Shown here: positions 38,089-50,335 of the stretch, in pieces
How the letters are laid out: each line of letters opens with the position of its first letter
Numbering within the stretch: position 1 is the stretch's first letter
NCBI GenBank assembly: GCA_025699005.1
Contig: JAILWI010000001.1
Coordinates: forward strand, 1 to 64,000
DNA length: 64,000 nucleotides
Reading direction: 5' to 3'
Source: Chloroflexota bacterium
Lineage (GTDB): Bacteria > Chloroflexota > Limnocylindria > QHBO01
The notes under the pieces: model-generated
The model's input: only the letters and a program-made list of their open reading frames with translations
What the model was told of the DNA's origin: nothing
Databases searched by the model: none
Made by a program: the position numbers and the translations under genes

Positions 38089-39264
38089 ATGCCCGAGCTG
38101 ACCGCCTCGATTCGGCGCCACCGCCAGGCGCTCTTCGCCCTCTTCATGATCGGCGTGGTCCTGCTGCTGTTGTGGAGCGCGCGCGGCGCGCTGCCGGCGT
38201 TCTTCATCGGGCTCGCCCTGGTCTTCGTGCTCGACCCCGTGGTGACCGGCCTGGCCCGCATCGGCGCGCCGCGCTGGGCCGGCGTCGTGGTCGCCTACGT
38301 CGCCGTCGTCCTCGTGGTGTGGGGGCTCATCGCCTACGCCCTGCCGCCGATCAGCCGGCAGGCGAGCGAGTTCATCGAGGAGCTTCCGCAGCTCGGTGCG
38401 GCGATCGGCGACTTCGAGCGCGGCCTCCTCGACTGGTACGCCGGCCTGCCGCTGCCCGCCGACGTGCGCGCGGCCGTCGACGCGCAGATGGCCGCGAGCA
38501 GCCAGGCGATCGCCGACTTCGTGCGTGGCCTCCTCGCGCCCACCATCAACGCGGTCCTGCGGGCCGCGACGTTCGTGCTGGGCCTCGTCGTCGTCCCGGT
38601 CTGGCTCTTCTTCGTGCTCAAGGATCGGGAGGGCTTCAGTCGATCCGTGGCCGGGGCCCTGCCTCCGTCGTGGCGGCCCGACGCGGAGCACGTCCTGGCG
38701 CTGCTCGGTCGCATCGGCGGACGCTGGGTCCGGGGTCAGCTCCTGCTGGGCGCGTCGATCTTCGTCGCCACGGTGATCGGCCTGACGCTGCTGACCGCCA
38801 TCGGCTTCACTGAGTTCGGCCAGTTCACCCTCGTGCTCGCGCTCATCGCCGGCGTGCTCGAATGGTTCCCGATCATCGGGCCGATCGTGGCGGCGGTTCC
38901 GGCCATCCTCATCGGCGCCTCGATCTCGTTGCCGGCCGCCATTGCTGCCGCGGTGCTGTACACCGTCATCCAGCAGCTCGAGAACAACATCCTCGTTCCG
39001 AAGGTCATGGGCGAGGCGGTCGAGCTCCACCCCGCGGTGATGATCCTGGCGCTGGTCGTCGGGGGCGCACTGTTCGGCATCGGCGGCGCCATCCTCGCCG
39101 CGCCGACGGTCGCCGCGGGGCGCGACCTGTACCGGTACGGGTTCCACCGTTTCGCAGGAGAGGTGCCGGCGGATGCCCTCGACCTGACGATCCATGGCGC
39201 GACCCCGCCCGCGCCGGAGGAGGCGCCGCCCGCGGCGCCGGGTCCGGCTCCGTCCACCGCCTGA
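38089..39264 (+). CDS. AI-2E family (PerM-like) transporter
   Basis: 391 residues, about seven to eight membrane helices in the PF01594 pattern: N-terminal pair, a soluble-looking middle (about 75-150, SRQASEFIEELPQLGAAIGDFERGLLDWY), then VVPVWLFFVLKDREGF, GQLLLGASIFVATVIGL, EWFPIIGPIVAAVPAILIG and ENNILVPKVMGEAVELHP. Members include TqsA-like exporters and Na/H antiporters; substrate unknown. TAGGAT at 38076-38081 ends 7 bases before ATG 38089. Confidence 0.88.
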   Translation: MPELTASIRRHRQALFALFMIGVVLLLLWSARGALPAFFIGLALVFVLDPVVTGLARIGAPRWAGVVVAYVAVVLVVWGLIAYALPPISRQASEFIEELPQLGAAIGDFERGLLDWYAGLPLPADVRAAVDAQMAASSQAIADFVRGLLAPTINAVLRAATFVLGLVVVPVWLFFVLKDREGFSRSVAGALPPSWRPDAEHVLALLGRIGGRWVRGQLLLGASIFVATVIGLTLLTAIGFTEFGQFTLVLALIAGVLEWFPIIGPIVAAVPAILIGASISLPAAIAAAVLYTVIQQLENNILVPKVMGEAVELHPAVMILALVVGGALFGIGGAILAAPTVAAGRDLYRYGFHRFAGEVPADALDLTIHGATPPAPEEAPPAAPGPAPSTA

Positions 39265-39273
39265 GCTCAGGGC

Positions 39274-39297
39274 CCGGACCGGCGACTAGAGGTCCGG
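39274..39297. terminator. Inverted repeat between convergent genes
   Basis: CCGGACC (39274-39280) and GGTCCGG (39291-39297) around a 10-base loop, between the AI-2E gene and rodA. Possible bidirectional terminator; no T-run. Confidence 0.4.
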
Positions 39298-40422
39298 CTT
39301 GTGCGCCCGCATCCGGATCGACTGGAGGATGCCCATCCCGAACAGGAGGCTGATCAGGCTCGATCCTCCGTAGGTGATGAACGGCAGGGGGATGCCGGTG
39401 ACCGGCATGACGCCGATGACCATCCCGACGTTCACCAGGACCTGGAACAGGATCATGCTCGCCAGGCCCGCCGCGATGAGCATCCCGAACGCGTCCCGCG
39501 CCTGCCACCCGATGAGCAGGATGCGCCAGATCAGGAGCCCGAACAGCACGAGCACCACGACCCCGCCGACGAACCCGAGGTCCTCGGCGACCACGGTGAA
39601 GATGAAGTCGGTGGACTGGACGGGGATGTAGCCACGCTGGCCCTCGCCCCCGACCGTCAGCCCGCGCCCGAGCCATCCGCCCGAGCCGACCGCGTTGAGC
39701 GCCTGGATGAGCTGGAAGCAGGCGCCCTGGGGGTCGGCCGACGGATCGAGGAAGCAGAACAGGCGCTGCCGCTGATACTCCTGGAGCATGCCGATGGCGA
39801 CCGGCGCCGCTCCGACGATGCCGGCGGTGATGAGACCGATCCAGCCCAGGCTCGCGCCGCTCATGAAGAGCATGCCGGCCAGGATCCCGACGAACACGAG
39901 CGCCGTTCCGAGGTCCGGCTGCCGGAAGACGAGGAACGCCGGCACCGCCATGAGCGCGCCCGCGACCAGGATCGTGGAGAGGCGCCCGATGCGCTCTCTG
40001 CGGCTGGAGAGGTAGGCGGCGAGCACGGTCACCATGAGGACCTTGCTCACCTCGCTGAACTGGAAGTCCAGTCCCGCGACCGTCACCGACATCTGCGCGC
40101 CGAACAGGTTCGTTCCGACGAGCATGGTGAGCGTGAGGAGGCCCAGGACGGCGAGGTAGATGGGAGCCACCAGTGTGCGCAGCCAGTGATAGTCGATGCT
40201 CGCCACCACGAAGAACAGGGTGAAGCCGATGGCGGCCCAGATGAGCGACTTCACGGTCTGGCTCATGCCGGCGCCCACGGCGGGATCGTTGAATCCGGCC
40301 GAGTAGCCCATCACGACGCCGAAGCCGATGAGCAGCAGGACGTAGAGGAACAGCTGTGCATCGAAGTGCCGCCAATCCCGGCCCCGAAACGACTCGACGA
40401 GCGTGGCGGTCGCGACACCCAT
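39286..40422 (-). CDS. rodA: Peptidoglycan glycosyltransferase RodA (SEDS family)
   Basis: 378 residues, ten-helix SEDS layout. SEDS motifs are LDFQFSEVSKVLMVTVLAAYLSSR, RQPDLGTALVFVGILAGMLF, and the late GMVIGVMPVTGIPLPFITYGGSSLISLLFGMGIL. Polymerises lipid II during elongation together with PBP2, which is encoded one base upstream. Confidence 0.96.
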   Translation of the reverse strand: MGVATATLVESFRGRDWRHFDAQLFLYVLLLIGFGVVMGYSAGFNDPAVGAGMSQTVKSLIWAAIGFTLFFVVASIDYHWLRTLVAPIYLAVLGLLTLTMLVGTNLFGAQMSVTVAGLDFQFSEVSKVLMVTVLAAYLSSRRERIGRLSTILVAGALMAVPAFLVFRQPDLGTALVFVGILAGMLFMSGASLGWIGLITAGIVGAAPVAIGMLQEYQRQRLFCFLDPSADPQGACFQLIQALNAVGSGGWLGRGLTVGGEGQRGYIPVQSTDFIFTVVAEDLGFVGGVVVLVLFGLLIWRILLIGWQARDAFGMLIAAGLASMILFQVLVNVGMVIGVMPVTGIPLPFITYGGSSLISLLFGMGILQSIRMRAHKPDL

Positions 40423-40423
40423 C

Positions 40424-42337
40424 TCAGTTGGCCGTCACGAGGCTGAAGTCGTTCGGGTCGAGGCGGAGGTCCTGGTCGAGGTCGTAGTACAGCTGGAGGA
40501 AGTACTTCACGACCTCCGCCGACACGTTGCCCGGGACGACGGCCGAGTAGTTGAAGCTGACGATGGCGAGGTCCGCGTCCGTGGCGCCGGCCGTGGACGG
40601 CAGGTAGGCCACGAACCAGGAGTGGAAGGGCAGCGTGCCCTCCTCGGTGAGCTCGCCGAACTCGGCGGTGCCGGTCTTGCCGGACAGCGCCCCCGGCAGC
40701 TCGAGGTCGCGAATGTTGTAGGCATGCCCCGAGGTGATCACCTCGCGGGCACCGATCCGCATGGTCCGGAGCGTCTGCTCCGACGCCGCCACCTCGTCGA
40801 GTACCTCCGGCTCATAGGCGCGGACCAGCTCGCCGTGCTCGTCGGTCTCGCCGCGGACCACCATCGGCCGCATGAGGTTTCCGCCGTTCGCGAGGGCCGC
40901 GTAGGCGTTGAGGACCTGGAGCGGCGTCACGGCGATCACGTTCTGGCCGATCCCCGCCTGTGCCAGCTCGCCGGTGAAGACGCCCGAGCGGCCCTGCTGG
41001 CGGGCCCACTCGGTGCTGGCGATGATGCCCTTCTCCTCGCCGGGCAGGCGGATCCCCGACAGCCGGCCGAATCCGATCTCGCTCGCCCAGTCGGCAAGCG
41101 GATCGATGCCCGTCTCCACGGCCATCTGGTAGAAGAACGTGTCGGAGCTCTTCGCGAACGCGTCGACCATGTCCAGGGGACCGAATCCCTGCCGGTTCCA
41201 GTCGTACAGGCACTCGCCCTCCGGTGCGCCGGGGATCTGGTAGCACCCGTAGGTCGGCCACTGGCGGCTCGGGGTCGTCACACCCTCCTCCATGGCCGCA
41301 ATGCCGGTGACGAGCTTGTACGTCGATCCCGGCGGATAGATGTCGCTGATGGCGTGGTTGCGGAGCGGCCGGTCGGGATCGGCGAGGTAGATGTTGAAGT
41401 CGTCGGTGGTGATGCCGGTCGCGAACTTGTTGTTGTCGTAGGCGGGCAGCGAGACCATGGCCAGGATCTCGCCGGTCTGCGGGTTCATGACGATCGTGAC
41501 GCCCTGGCTGACGCCGGCGACGTCCATGCCCCATTCGAGCGCCCGCGTCGCCAGGCGCTGGACGTCCGCGTCGACCGTGAGCATGAGGTTCCGCCCGGGC
41601 TCCGGCTCGCGGATGGTGCGGATCACCTTGAGCTGGCGCCCCGAGGCGTCGCGCTCGACGAGCTGGGCGCCGTATCGCCCCCGGAGCGTCCCCTCGTAGG
41701 AGGCCTCGACTCCCGCGCGGCCGATGACGTCGTCGGGGAGATACCCCTCCTCGGCCAGCGCCTCGAGCTCGGTCCGGTCGATGGGGCCGGTGTAGCCGAC
41801 GAGATGGGACAGAAGCTGGCCCCCGGCCGCACCGGTCTCGTCGAGGTACCTGCGGATCGGCTCCACGGCCACCACGACGCCGGGAAGCCGCTCCGCCTCC
41901 TCTCCGATGATCAGCGCCGCCTCGCGGGTCAGGCCGCGCGCCACCGGCACGAGGTCGAACGGAGAGCCCACGAACGCATCGAGACGGGCGCGCACGGTCC
42001 TCCGGTCGAGGTCCGCCAGCTCCGCGATGCGGTTGAGGACTCGGTAGCGGTCCGCCTCCGGAAGGTCCGCCGGCCGGACCTTCACCGTCCACGACGGGAC
42101 GCTCACCGCGATCGGCCGGCCCGCGCGGTCGAAGAGCAGGCCGCGAGGTGCGGGGATCGGGACCTCGACCGTCCGGTCGGCCGCGGCGCGACCCGCATAG
42201 ACGTCGCCATTGACGACCTGGAGCTGGAACAGCCGGCCGCCGAGCCCGACCAGGATGAGCGCGGCCACGACGGCGAAGGCGATGAAACGGCCCCGGGATC
42301 GGTGGAGGTCGATTCGCCCGTCGTTCAGGTCTGCCAT
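40424..42337 (-). CDS. mrdA: Penicillin-binding protein 2 (class B transpeptidase)
   Basis: 637 residues. Signal-anchor helix at 17-37, pedestal (about 60-230), then transpeptidase: SxxK in PPGSTYKLVTGI, SxD in AKSSDTFFYQ and KTG in LSGKTGTAEF. PBP2 family feature RGLLFDRAGRPIA is present. It cross-links the glycan strands made by RodA. Likely operon mreD-mrdA-rodA on the - strand. Confidence 0.96.
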   Translation of the reverse strand: MADLNDGRIDLHRSRGRFIAFAVVAALILVGLGGRLFQLQVVNGDVYAGRAAADRTVEVPIPAPRGLLFDRAGRPIAVSVPSWTVKVRPADLPEADRYRVLNRIAELADLDRRTVRARLDAFVGSPFDLVPVARGLTREAALIIGEEAERLPGVVVAVEPIRRYLDETGAAGGQLLSHLVGYTGPIDRTELEALAEEGYLPDDVIGRAGVEASYEGTLRGRYGAQLVERDASGRQLKVIRTIREPEPGRNLMLTVDADVQRLATRALEWGMDVAGVSQGVTIVMNPQTGEILAMVSLPAYDNNKFATGITTDDFNIYLADPDRPLRNHAISDIYPPGSTYKLVTGIAAMEEGVTTPSRQWPTYGCYQIPGAPEGECLYDWNRQGFGPLDMVDAFAKSSDTFFYQMAVETGIDPLADWASEIGFGRLSGIRLPGEEKGIIASTEWARQQGRSGVFTGELAQAGIGQNVIAVTPLQVLNAYAALANGGNLMRPMVVRGETDEHGELVRAYEPEVLDEVAASEQTLRTMRIGAREVITSGHAYNIRDLELPGALSGKTGTAEFGELTEEGTLPFHSWFVAYLPSTAGATDADLAIVSFNYSAVVPGNVSAEVVKYFLQLYYDLDQDLRLDPNDFSLVTAN

Positions 42338-42344
42338 GGCTCTG

Positions 42345-42950
42345 TCACCACGCCGGCGATTCCTCCGGCGCGTACCGCTGCAGGACGGAGCGCGCCGGGT
42401 AGAGCAGGATCGCCACGATGACCGCGTTGAGCGCCGCGGCCGTCAGAAGCACCTCGGCGGGCGGGGTGGCAGGCACCGCGTCGGTCACCATCAGGGAGAT
42501 GGCCAGAGAGCCAAGGTCGGCGACGATCGAGCCGGCGAACGCCGCGAGCACGGGATAGATCCACACCAACCCGCCGAGCACTCGGCTGCCACCGGCTACC
42601 AGGGCGGCGACGACCAGCATGACCAGCGGGACGGCGCCGAGCGGCTCGCCGACGAGGAGGTTGGCGGTCAGGCCCGCCACGAAGGCCCAGGTGATGCCGG
42701 GGAGGAATCCGATGAGGCTGGTGACGAGAACAACGGCCACGAGGACGAGGTTCGGCTTCACGCCGGCGACGATGATGACCGGCGCCAACGCGGCATGGAC
42801 GATGCCCACGATGACCGCCAGGAGTGGGCTCAGGTAGCTGATCGGACCGGTCCCCGGAGCTGCGCGAGTGATACGAGATCGATGCCGGAAGTATAGGCCG
42901 CCGCCCGCAGTCGGTCGTCCCGTTGTGGATAACTGCTTCACGTGAAACAT
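42345..42950 (-). CDS. mreD: Rod-shape-determining protein MreD (start uncertain)
   Basis: Up to 201 residues with five or six membrane helices (SPLLAVIVGIVHAALAPVIIVAG, NLVLVAVVLVTSLIGFLPG, AFVAGLTANLLVG, VMLVVAALVAGG, and so on). The membrane part matches MreD in size (~165). From ATG 42950 the first ~37 residues are polar and encoded across the parS site, MFHVKQ. No later ATG, GTG or TTG is in frame before the first helix, so either this ATG or a rare start is used. A TATACT box near 42891-42896 would fit a late start. No mreC separates it from mreB or mrdA. Confidence 0.85.
   Translation of the reverse strand: MFHVKQLSTTGRPTAGGGLYFRHRSRITRAAPGTGPISYLSPLLAVIVGIVHAALAPVIIVAGVKPNLVLVAVVLVTSLIGFLPGITWAFVAGLTANLLVGEPLGAVPLVMLVVAALVAGGSRVLGGLVWIYPVLAAFAGSIVADLGSLAISLMVTDAVPATPPAEVLLTAAALNAVIVAILLYPARSVLQRYAPEESPAW
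42924..42932 (-). promoter_or_regulatory. DnaA-box-like 9-mer
   Basis: TGTGGATAA on the + strand (TTATCCACA on the - strand) is a perfect consensus DnaA box, one base from parS, in the divergent region upstream of parA. A single copy is seen; a near copy (7 of 9) at about 42550 lies inside mreD. Confidence 0.6.
42934..42949. promoter_or_regulatory. parS: parS centromere site
   Basis: TGCTTCACGTGAAACA matches the bacterial parS consensus TGTTTCACGTGAAACA at 15 of 16 positions. ParB, encoded 0.9 kb downstream, would load here as a CTP-dependent clamp. It sits before parA and overlaps the 5' end of the mreD reading frame. Confidence 0.93.
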
Positions 42951-42987
42951 TCGTGCAGCGGCTGCCCGCGCGTGTTCCGGCCCGAAA

Positions 42988-43003
42988 CGATCCACGTGAA
43001 ACT
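42988..43003. promoter_or_regulatory. Degenerate second parS
   Basis: CGATCCACGTGAAACT keeps the CACGTGAAAC core and matches 12 of 16 positions. It lies 54 bp from the first site, just before a TAGAAT box (43005-43010), so ParB bound here could repress parAB. Confidence 0.6.
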
Positions 43004-43046
43004 GGTAGAATTGGGAGGCACATCCAGAACTCGCAGCGGAGCACTC

Positions 43047-43800
43047 GTGGTCCGGGTCACGGCCTGTACGAACCAGAAGGGCGGCGTCGGAAAGACGACC
43101 ACGGTCATCAACCTCGCAGCCTTCCTCGCGCTCTCCGGCACACGAACGCTCGTCATCGATCTCGACCCCCAGGGGAACGCCACGAGTGGCCTCGGAGTGG
43201 ACCGGCGATCGGTCGACGGCTCCTCGTACAACGCACTCGTGGACCGGGTCCCCATCCCCGAGCTCGTGGTCACGACCGCCGTGGAGGGGTTGGACCTCGT
43301 TCCGTCGGCTCCGGCGCTCTCAGGAGCGGAGGTCGAGCTGGTCGGAGCCACCGCTCGCGAGCGACGGCTGAGCGCAAGCCTGGCGGAGCTGGACGGCCGA
43401 TACGACCGTGTGCTCATCGACTGTCCGCCGTCCCTGGGCCTGTTGACGTTGAACGCACTGACGGCTGCCGACGGGGTCCTGATCCCGATCCAGACCGAGT
43501 ACTACGCCCTGGAGGGCCTGAGCCAGCTGGTGAACACCATTCGACGCGTCCGCGAGGGGCTGAATCCGCGCATCGAGATCGAGGGCGTCCTGCTCACGAT
43601 GTACGACGCGCGAACGAACCTGTCCGCGCAGGTGGCGAGCGAGGTCCGGCGCCACATGAACGGCACCGTGTACCAGACCGTCGTCCCGCGCAGCGTTCGC
43701 CTCTCCGAGGCGCCCAGCCACGGCGTCCCGATCGCGCTCTACGATCCGGCCAGCCGCGGAGCGCACGCGTATCGCGAGCTTGCCGGTGAGGTGGCCGCCC

Positions 43801-43808
<8 letters not shown>
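43047..43808 (+). CDS. parA: Chromosome partitioning ATPase ParA
   Basis: 253 residues from GTG 43047 (GGAG just upstream). Deviant Walker A QKGGVGKTTT, then LVIDLDPQGNATSGLG, IDCPPSLGLLTLNAL and a late RSVRLSEAPSHGVP. An N-terminal extension beginning near the parS site is possible but unlike the family. ParA forms the nucleoid gradient that moves ParB-parS. It overlaps parB by 8 bp. Confidence 0.96.
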
Positions 43809-46706
<2,898 letters not shown>

Positions 46707-46720
46707 GAGGCACACGACCG

Positions 46721-46975
46721 ATGCCATCACGACACGCCGCCGACATCAGGCAGGTCACACAGAAGACCGGCCGCTCGCTCGACGAGTGGTGCGAGCTGCT
46801 CGAGGCCAACGGGGTCGGCGACCGCCGCGAGGCGGTGAACATGCTCCGCGACTCGTACGCCGTGAGCCATGCATTCGCCCTGGCCATCGCGGACCAGTGC
46901 CTTCGCCGCTCGGACGACGAGGACGAGTGGGGCAGCGACCAGTACGACGAAGAGGAAGGCGCGGACCGCTGGTAG
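46721..46975 (+). CDS. DUF4287-like small protein
   Basis: 84 residues. The pattern VTQKTGRSLDEWCELLEANGVGDRREAVNMLRDSYAVSHAFALAIADQ resembles DUF4287 domains (KTGKSLxEW ... LK ... H). The tail is acidic. Function unknown. The ATG has no strong ribosome site, but it follows the gyrB stop by 14 bases and the next gene begins 2 bases after its stop. Confidence 0.75.
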   Translation: MPSRHAADIRQVTQKTGRSLDEWCELLEANGVGDRREAVNMLRDSYAVSHAFALAIADQCLRRSDDEDEWGSDQYDEEEGADRW

Positions 46976-46977
46976 TC

Positions 46978-47490
46978 ATGGAAGGCGAAGCACGTCGCAT
47001 CGGCGACAGCCGCTCGATCGTCGCGGACGACGGGCGGCGCTATGCGTTCGCCGATCACAACTGCTTCGCGTGCGGCGGCGAGAACCCGATCGGCATGCGA
47101 CTTCACATCGAGCTCGGCGAGGGAACGGCGGCCGCCTCATGGACGGCGGGCGACGACTACGTCGGCTGGAGTGACAAGGTGCACGGCGGGATCATTGCCA
47201 CCCTCCTGGACGAGGTGATGGCCTGGGCCCCGTCGAGCTACGACTCGTGGGCCGTGACCGCCGAGATGACGATTCGCTACCGGTCACCGGCGATGCCCGG
47301 CGAGAAGCTCGACGCGACCGGTCGGGTCACGAACCGCCGCCGGCGCATCTACGAGGTCACCGGCGAGGTCCGCGGGGCCGACGGCCGGCTGATCGCCGAG
47401 GGCCGTGGACGCTACCTCGGCGCATCGCCGACCCAGAAGGCGGAGCTCAAGGACCGATACGGCCAGGCGCCGGGGACTGCGGGCGAATGA
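46978..47490 (+). CDS. PaaI-type hotdog-fold thioesterase
   Basis: 170 residues. The hotdog core has NCFACGGENPIGMRLHIEL, then the active-site stretch WSDKVHGGIIATLLDEVMAWA, and VTAEMTIRYRSPAMPGEKL. Family members cleave acyl-CoA thioesters; the N-terminal HNCFACG motif is shared with PaaI/4HBT relatives of unknown substrate. Sits between gyrB and gyrA. Confidence 0.85.
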   Translation: MEGEARRIGDSRSIVADDGRRYAFADHNCFACGGENPIGMRLHIELGEGTAAASWTAGDDYVGWSDKVHGGIIATLLDEVMAWAPSSYDSWAVTAEMTIRYRSPAMPGEKLDATGRVTNRRRRIYEVTGEVRGADGRLIAEGRGRYLGASPTQKAELKDRYGQAPGTAGE

Positions 47491-47535
47491 TCAAGGCCAC
47501 GAACGCGACAAACGCGACAGTGAGGATCTAGACCG

Positions 47536-50070
47536 ATGGAGATGGAGCGGATCGGCAACGTGCGGCCGGTCGCGATCGAAGACGAGATGCGCACCGCGTA
47601 CATCGACTACGCGATGAGCGTGATCGTCGCGCGGGCGCTGCCCGACGTCCGCGACGGCCTGAAGCCGGTGCATCGGCGAATCCTCTACACGATGCACGAG
47701 ATGGGGCTGCGCTCGACCGCGGCCTATCGGAAGTGCGCCGGCGTCGTCGGTGAGGCGATGGCGAAGTACCACCCCCATGGCGACCTGGCGCTCTACGAGA
47801 CGCTCGTCCGCATGGCGCAGGACTTCAGCCTGCGGTACCCGCTCGTCGACGGCCAGGGCAACTTCGGCTCGGTCGACGGCGACCCGCCGGCCGCGATGCG
47901 CTACACCGAGGCGCGGATGGCCTCGATCACCGACGAGATGCTCGCCGACATCGAGAAGGAGACCGTCGACTTCGTCGAGAACTACGACGGCCGGCTGCGC
48001 CAGCCCACCGTCCTGCCGTCCAAGCTGCCGAACCTCCTCGTCAACGGGTCATCCGGCATCGCCGTCGGCATGGCGACGAACATCCCGCCGCATCACCTCA
48101 ACGAGATCTGCGAGGCGACGAAGGCGCTGATCGACGATCCGGAGCTCAGCGTCGACGACCTGTGCGAGATCGTCACCGGGCCGGACTTTCCGACCGGCGG
48201 CACGATCTTCCGCTTCGAGGAGACGCGCAACCCGCTCTCGGGCGAGAAGGAGCGCAAGGACGCCATCCGGCACCTCTACGCGACCGGCCGCGGCCGGATC
48301 ATCGTCCGGGGGCAGGTCGCCTTCGAGGAGGCTCGCAACGGGATGGCGGTGGTCATCACCGAGCTGCCGTACCAGGTGAACAAGACGACGCTCATCGAGA
48401 AGATGGCCGACCTCGTCGCCTCGAAGAAGATCACCGACGTTCGCGACATTCGCGACGAAAGCGACAGGGACGGCATGCGCATCGTCGTCGAGGTGAAGCG
48501 CGATGGATCGCCGCACACGGTGATGCAGCAGCTCTTCAAGCACACGCCGCTCCAGACGAGCTTCAGCGCGAACATGCTCGCGCTCGTCGACGGGCAGCCG
48601 CAGACGCTCGGCCTGAAGAAGATGCTCGAGCACTACATCGCGTATCGACGCGACGTCGTTCGACGCCGGACCGAGTTCGACCTCGCACGCGCGCAGGAGC
48701 GAGCCCACATCCTCGAGGGGCTGAAGATCGCCCTCGACAACCTTGACGAGGTCATCGCCACGATCCGCGCCGCGGCCGATGTCGACACCGCACGGACGGC
48801 CCTCATGAAGCGCTTCGGCCTGTCGGATGTGCAGGCCAACGCGATCCTCGAGATGCAGCTTCGGCGGCTGGCGGCCCTCGAGCGCAAGAAGATCGAGGAC
48901 GAGTACAAGGCGATCATCCAGCTGATCAGCGAGCTCGAGGACCTGCTCGCCAACCCGCGCAAGATCCTGCTCGTCATCAAGGACGAGCTCGACGGCCTCG
49001 TGAAGCGCTACGGCGACGAGCGCAAGACGCGCATCCAGGCCGATGCGAACCGCGAGCTCACCGCCGAGGACCTGGTCCAGGCCGAGGACGTCGTTGTCAC
49101 CCTCAGCCAGCGCGGCTACATCAAGCGTCAGCCGATCAGCACGTTCCGGTCACAGCGACGCGGCGGGCGCGGCAAGCTCGCCATGCTCACCCGCGAGGAG
49201 GACGCCGTCCGGCATCTCCTCGTGGCGAACACCCACGACAACATCCTGTTCTTCACGAACCGCGGCCGCGTGTTCATCACCAAGGTCCACACCCTGCCGG
49301 ATGCATCGCGCCAGGCCAAGGGGCTGCCGATCATCAACCTGCCGGGCGTCCAGGTGGAGCAGCGCGAGTACGTGAGCGCGATCATCAGCCTCCCGCAGTT
49401 CGAGCCGGGTCACTACCTGGTCATGGCGACCCGCAAGGGCATGATCAAGAAGACCTCGCTCGAGGAGTACGCGAAGATCCGCGCCAACGGGCTCATCGCG
49501 ATCAACCTGATCGACGGCGATGAGCTGCAGTGGGTCGGCCTCTCGGACGGCCAGAACGACATCATCGTCGCAACGAAGAAGGGACAGGCGGCCCGCTTCA
49601 AGGAGGCCGAGGTGAGGCCGCTCGGGCGCGGAACGCAGGGTGTCACCGCCATCCGCCTCAAGAAGGACGACGAGGTCATCGGCATGGAGGTCGTCGAGCA
49701 CCTCTCCGAGCAGCTGCTCGTCGTGACCGAGCAGGGCTTCGGCAAGCGCACCGACGTGTCGGACTTCCCGGTGAAGCACCGAGCCACCGGCGGCGTGATC
49801 GCCAACTCGCTGAACAAGGAGACCGGCGACGTCGCCGCGATCCGACTGGTCGGCAAGGAGGACGAGGAGCTGATGCTCATCACCGAGTTCGGAACGATCC
49901 TCCGCACCGAGGTCGGCGGCATCAATCGCTATCGCCGCGCATCACGCGGCGTGACGGTGATGAAGCCGCAGGACGGCGATCACATCGTCTCGATCACCGT
50001 CTTCGTCGACAACCGTCTGCCAGACGAGATCCCGGACGACGAGCCGGGTGTGGACGGCTCGGCGAGCTGA
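47536..50070 (+). CDS. gyrA: DNA gyrase subunit A
   Basis: 844 residues. Catalytic Tyr123 in [10 protein letters not shown]. The resistance-determining loop reads [11 protein letters not shown]: Leu84 and Glu88 replace E. coli Ser83 and Asp87, a natural form of the classic quinolone-resistance change. The GyrA box QRRGGRG lies in [14 protein letters not shown], followed by the six-bladed C-terminal beta-pinwheel, so this is gyrase rather than topoisomerase IV. ATG 47536. Confidence 0.98.
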   Translation: MEMERIGNVRPVAIEDEMRTAYIDYAMSVIVARALPDVRDGLKPVHRRILYTMHEMGLRSTAAYRKCAGVVGEAMAKYHPHGDLALYETLVRMAQDFSLRYPLVDGQGNFGSVDGDPPAAMRYTEARMASITDEMLADIEKETVDFVENYDGRLRQPTVLPSKLPNLLVNGSSGIAVGMATNIPPHHLNEICEATKALIDDPELSVDDLCEIVTGPDFPTGGTIFRFEETRNPLSGEKERKDAIRHLYATGRGRIIVRGQVAFEEARNGMAVVITELPYQVNKTTLIEKMADLVASKKITDVRDIRDESDRDGMRIVVEVKRDGSPHTVMQQLFKHTPLQTSFSANMLALVDGQPQTLGLKKMLEHYIAYRRDVVRRRTEFDLARAQERAHILEGLKIALDNLDEVIATIRAAADVDTARTALMKRFGLSDVQANAILEMQLRRLAALERKKIEDEYKAIIQLISELEDLLANPRKILLVIKDELDGLVKRYGDERKTRIQADANRELTAEDLVQAEDVVVTLSQRGYIKRQPISTFRSQRRGGRGKLAMLTREEDAVRHLLVANTHDNILFFTNRGRVFITKVHTLPDASRQAKGLPIINLPGVQVEQREYVSAIISLPQFEPGHYLVMATRKGMIKKTSLEEYAKIRANGLIAINLIDGDELQWVGLSDGQNDIIVATKKGQAARFKEAEVRPLGRGTQGVTAIRLKKDDEVIGMEVVEHLSEQLLVVTEQGFGKRTDVSDFPVKHRATGGVIANSLNKETGDVAAIRLVGKEDEELMLITEFGTILRTEVGGINRYRRASRGVTVMKPQDGDHIVSITVFVDNRLPDEIPDDEPGVDGSAS

Positions 50071-50288
50071 GCCGGCGGCGAATCCTCGCCCAAGGTTGGC
50101 TCTTTGACGGGAAGCGATATCGCGTAGGCCACGCCGCGTGAGAGCGGACGCTCTCCGAGCGACCGAACGCGGCACCTGTCGCATGCGGGCCGGCCCGAGA
50201 TCGCAGATCGGCCCTGGCGTTTTGCCGAGGCGCGTGTCCGCTTCTTGACCGTGGTCGTGCGCACGCGCACGCGCGACGCTTGGCGTCA

Positions 50289-50308
50289 GGTTGCCCGCCA
50301 GGGCAACC
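50289..50308 (+). promoter_or_regulatory. Hairpin in the gyrA downstream gap
   Basis: GGTTGCCC (50289-50296) and GGGCAACC (50301-50308), 8 bp, loop GCCA, 28 bases before the next ATG. The 265-base gap 50071-50335 shows no other clear element besides a weak GGGCCG/CGGCCC dyad. Confidence 0.5.
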
Positions 50309-50335
50309 GCACAACACGATGGACGACAGATTCCC

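Noticed and set aside
40403-42421. Long + frame opposite mrdA, and similar long frames opposite secA (54905-56893), cpaF (2906-4324) and gyrB (44613-46730)
   Set aside because: Composition artefacts of third-position GC; the opposite strand encodes full-length known proteins.
42900-43046. Calling this gap the replication origin outright
   Set aside because: Only one good DnaA box, no AT-rich unwinding element and no dnaA/dnaN nearby; kept as a hypothesis only.
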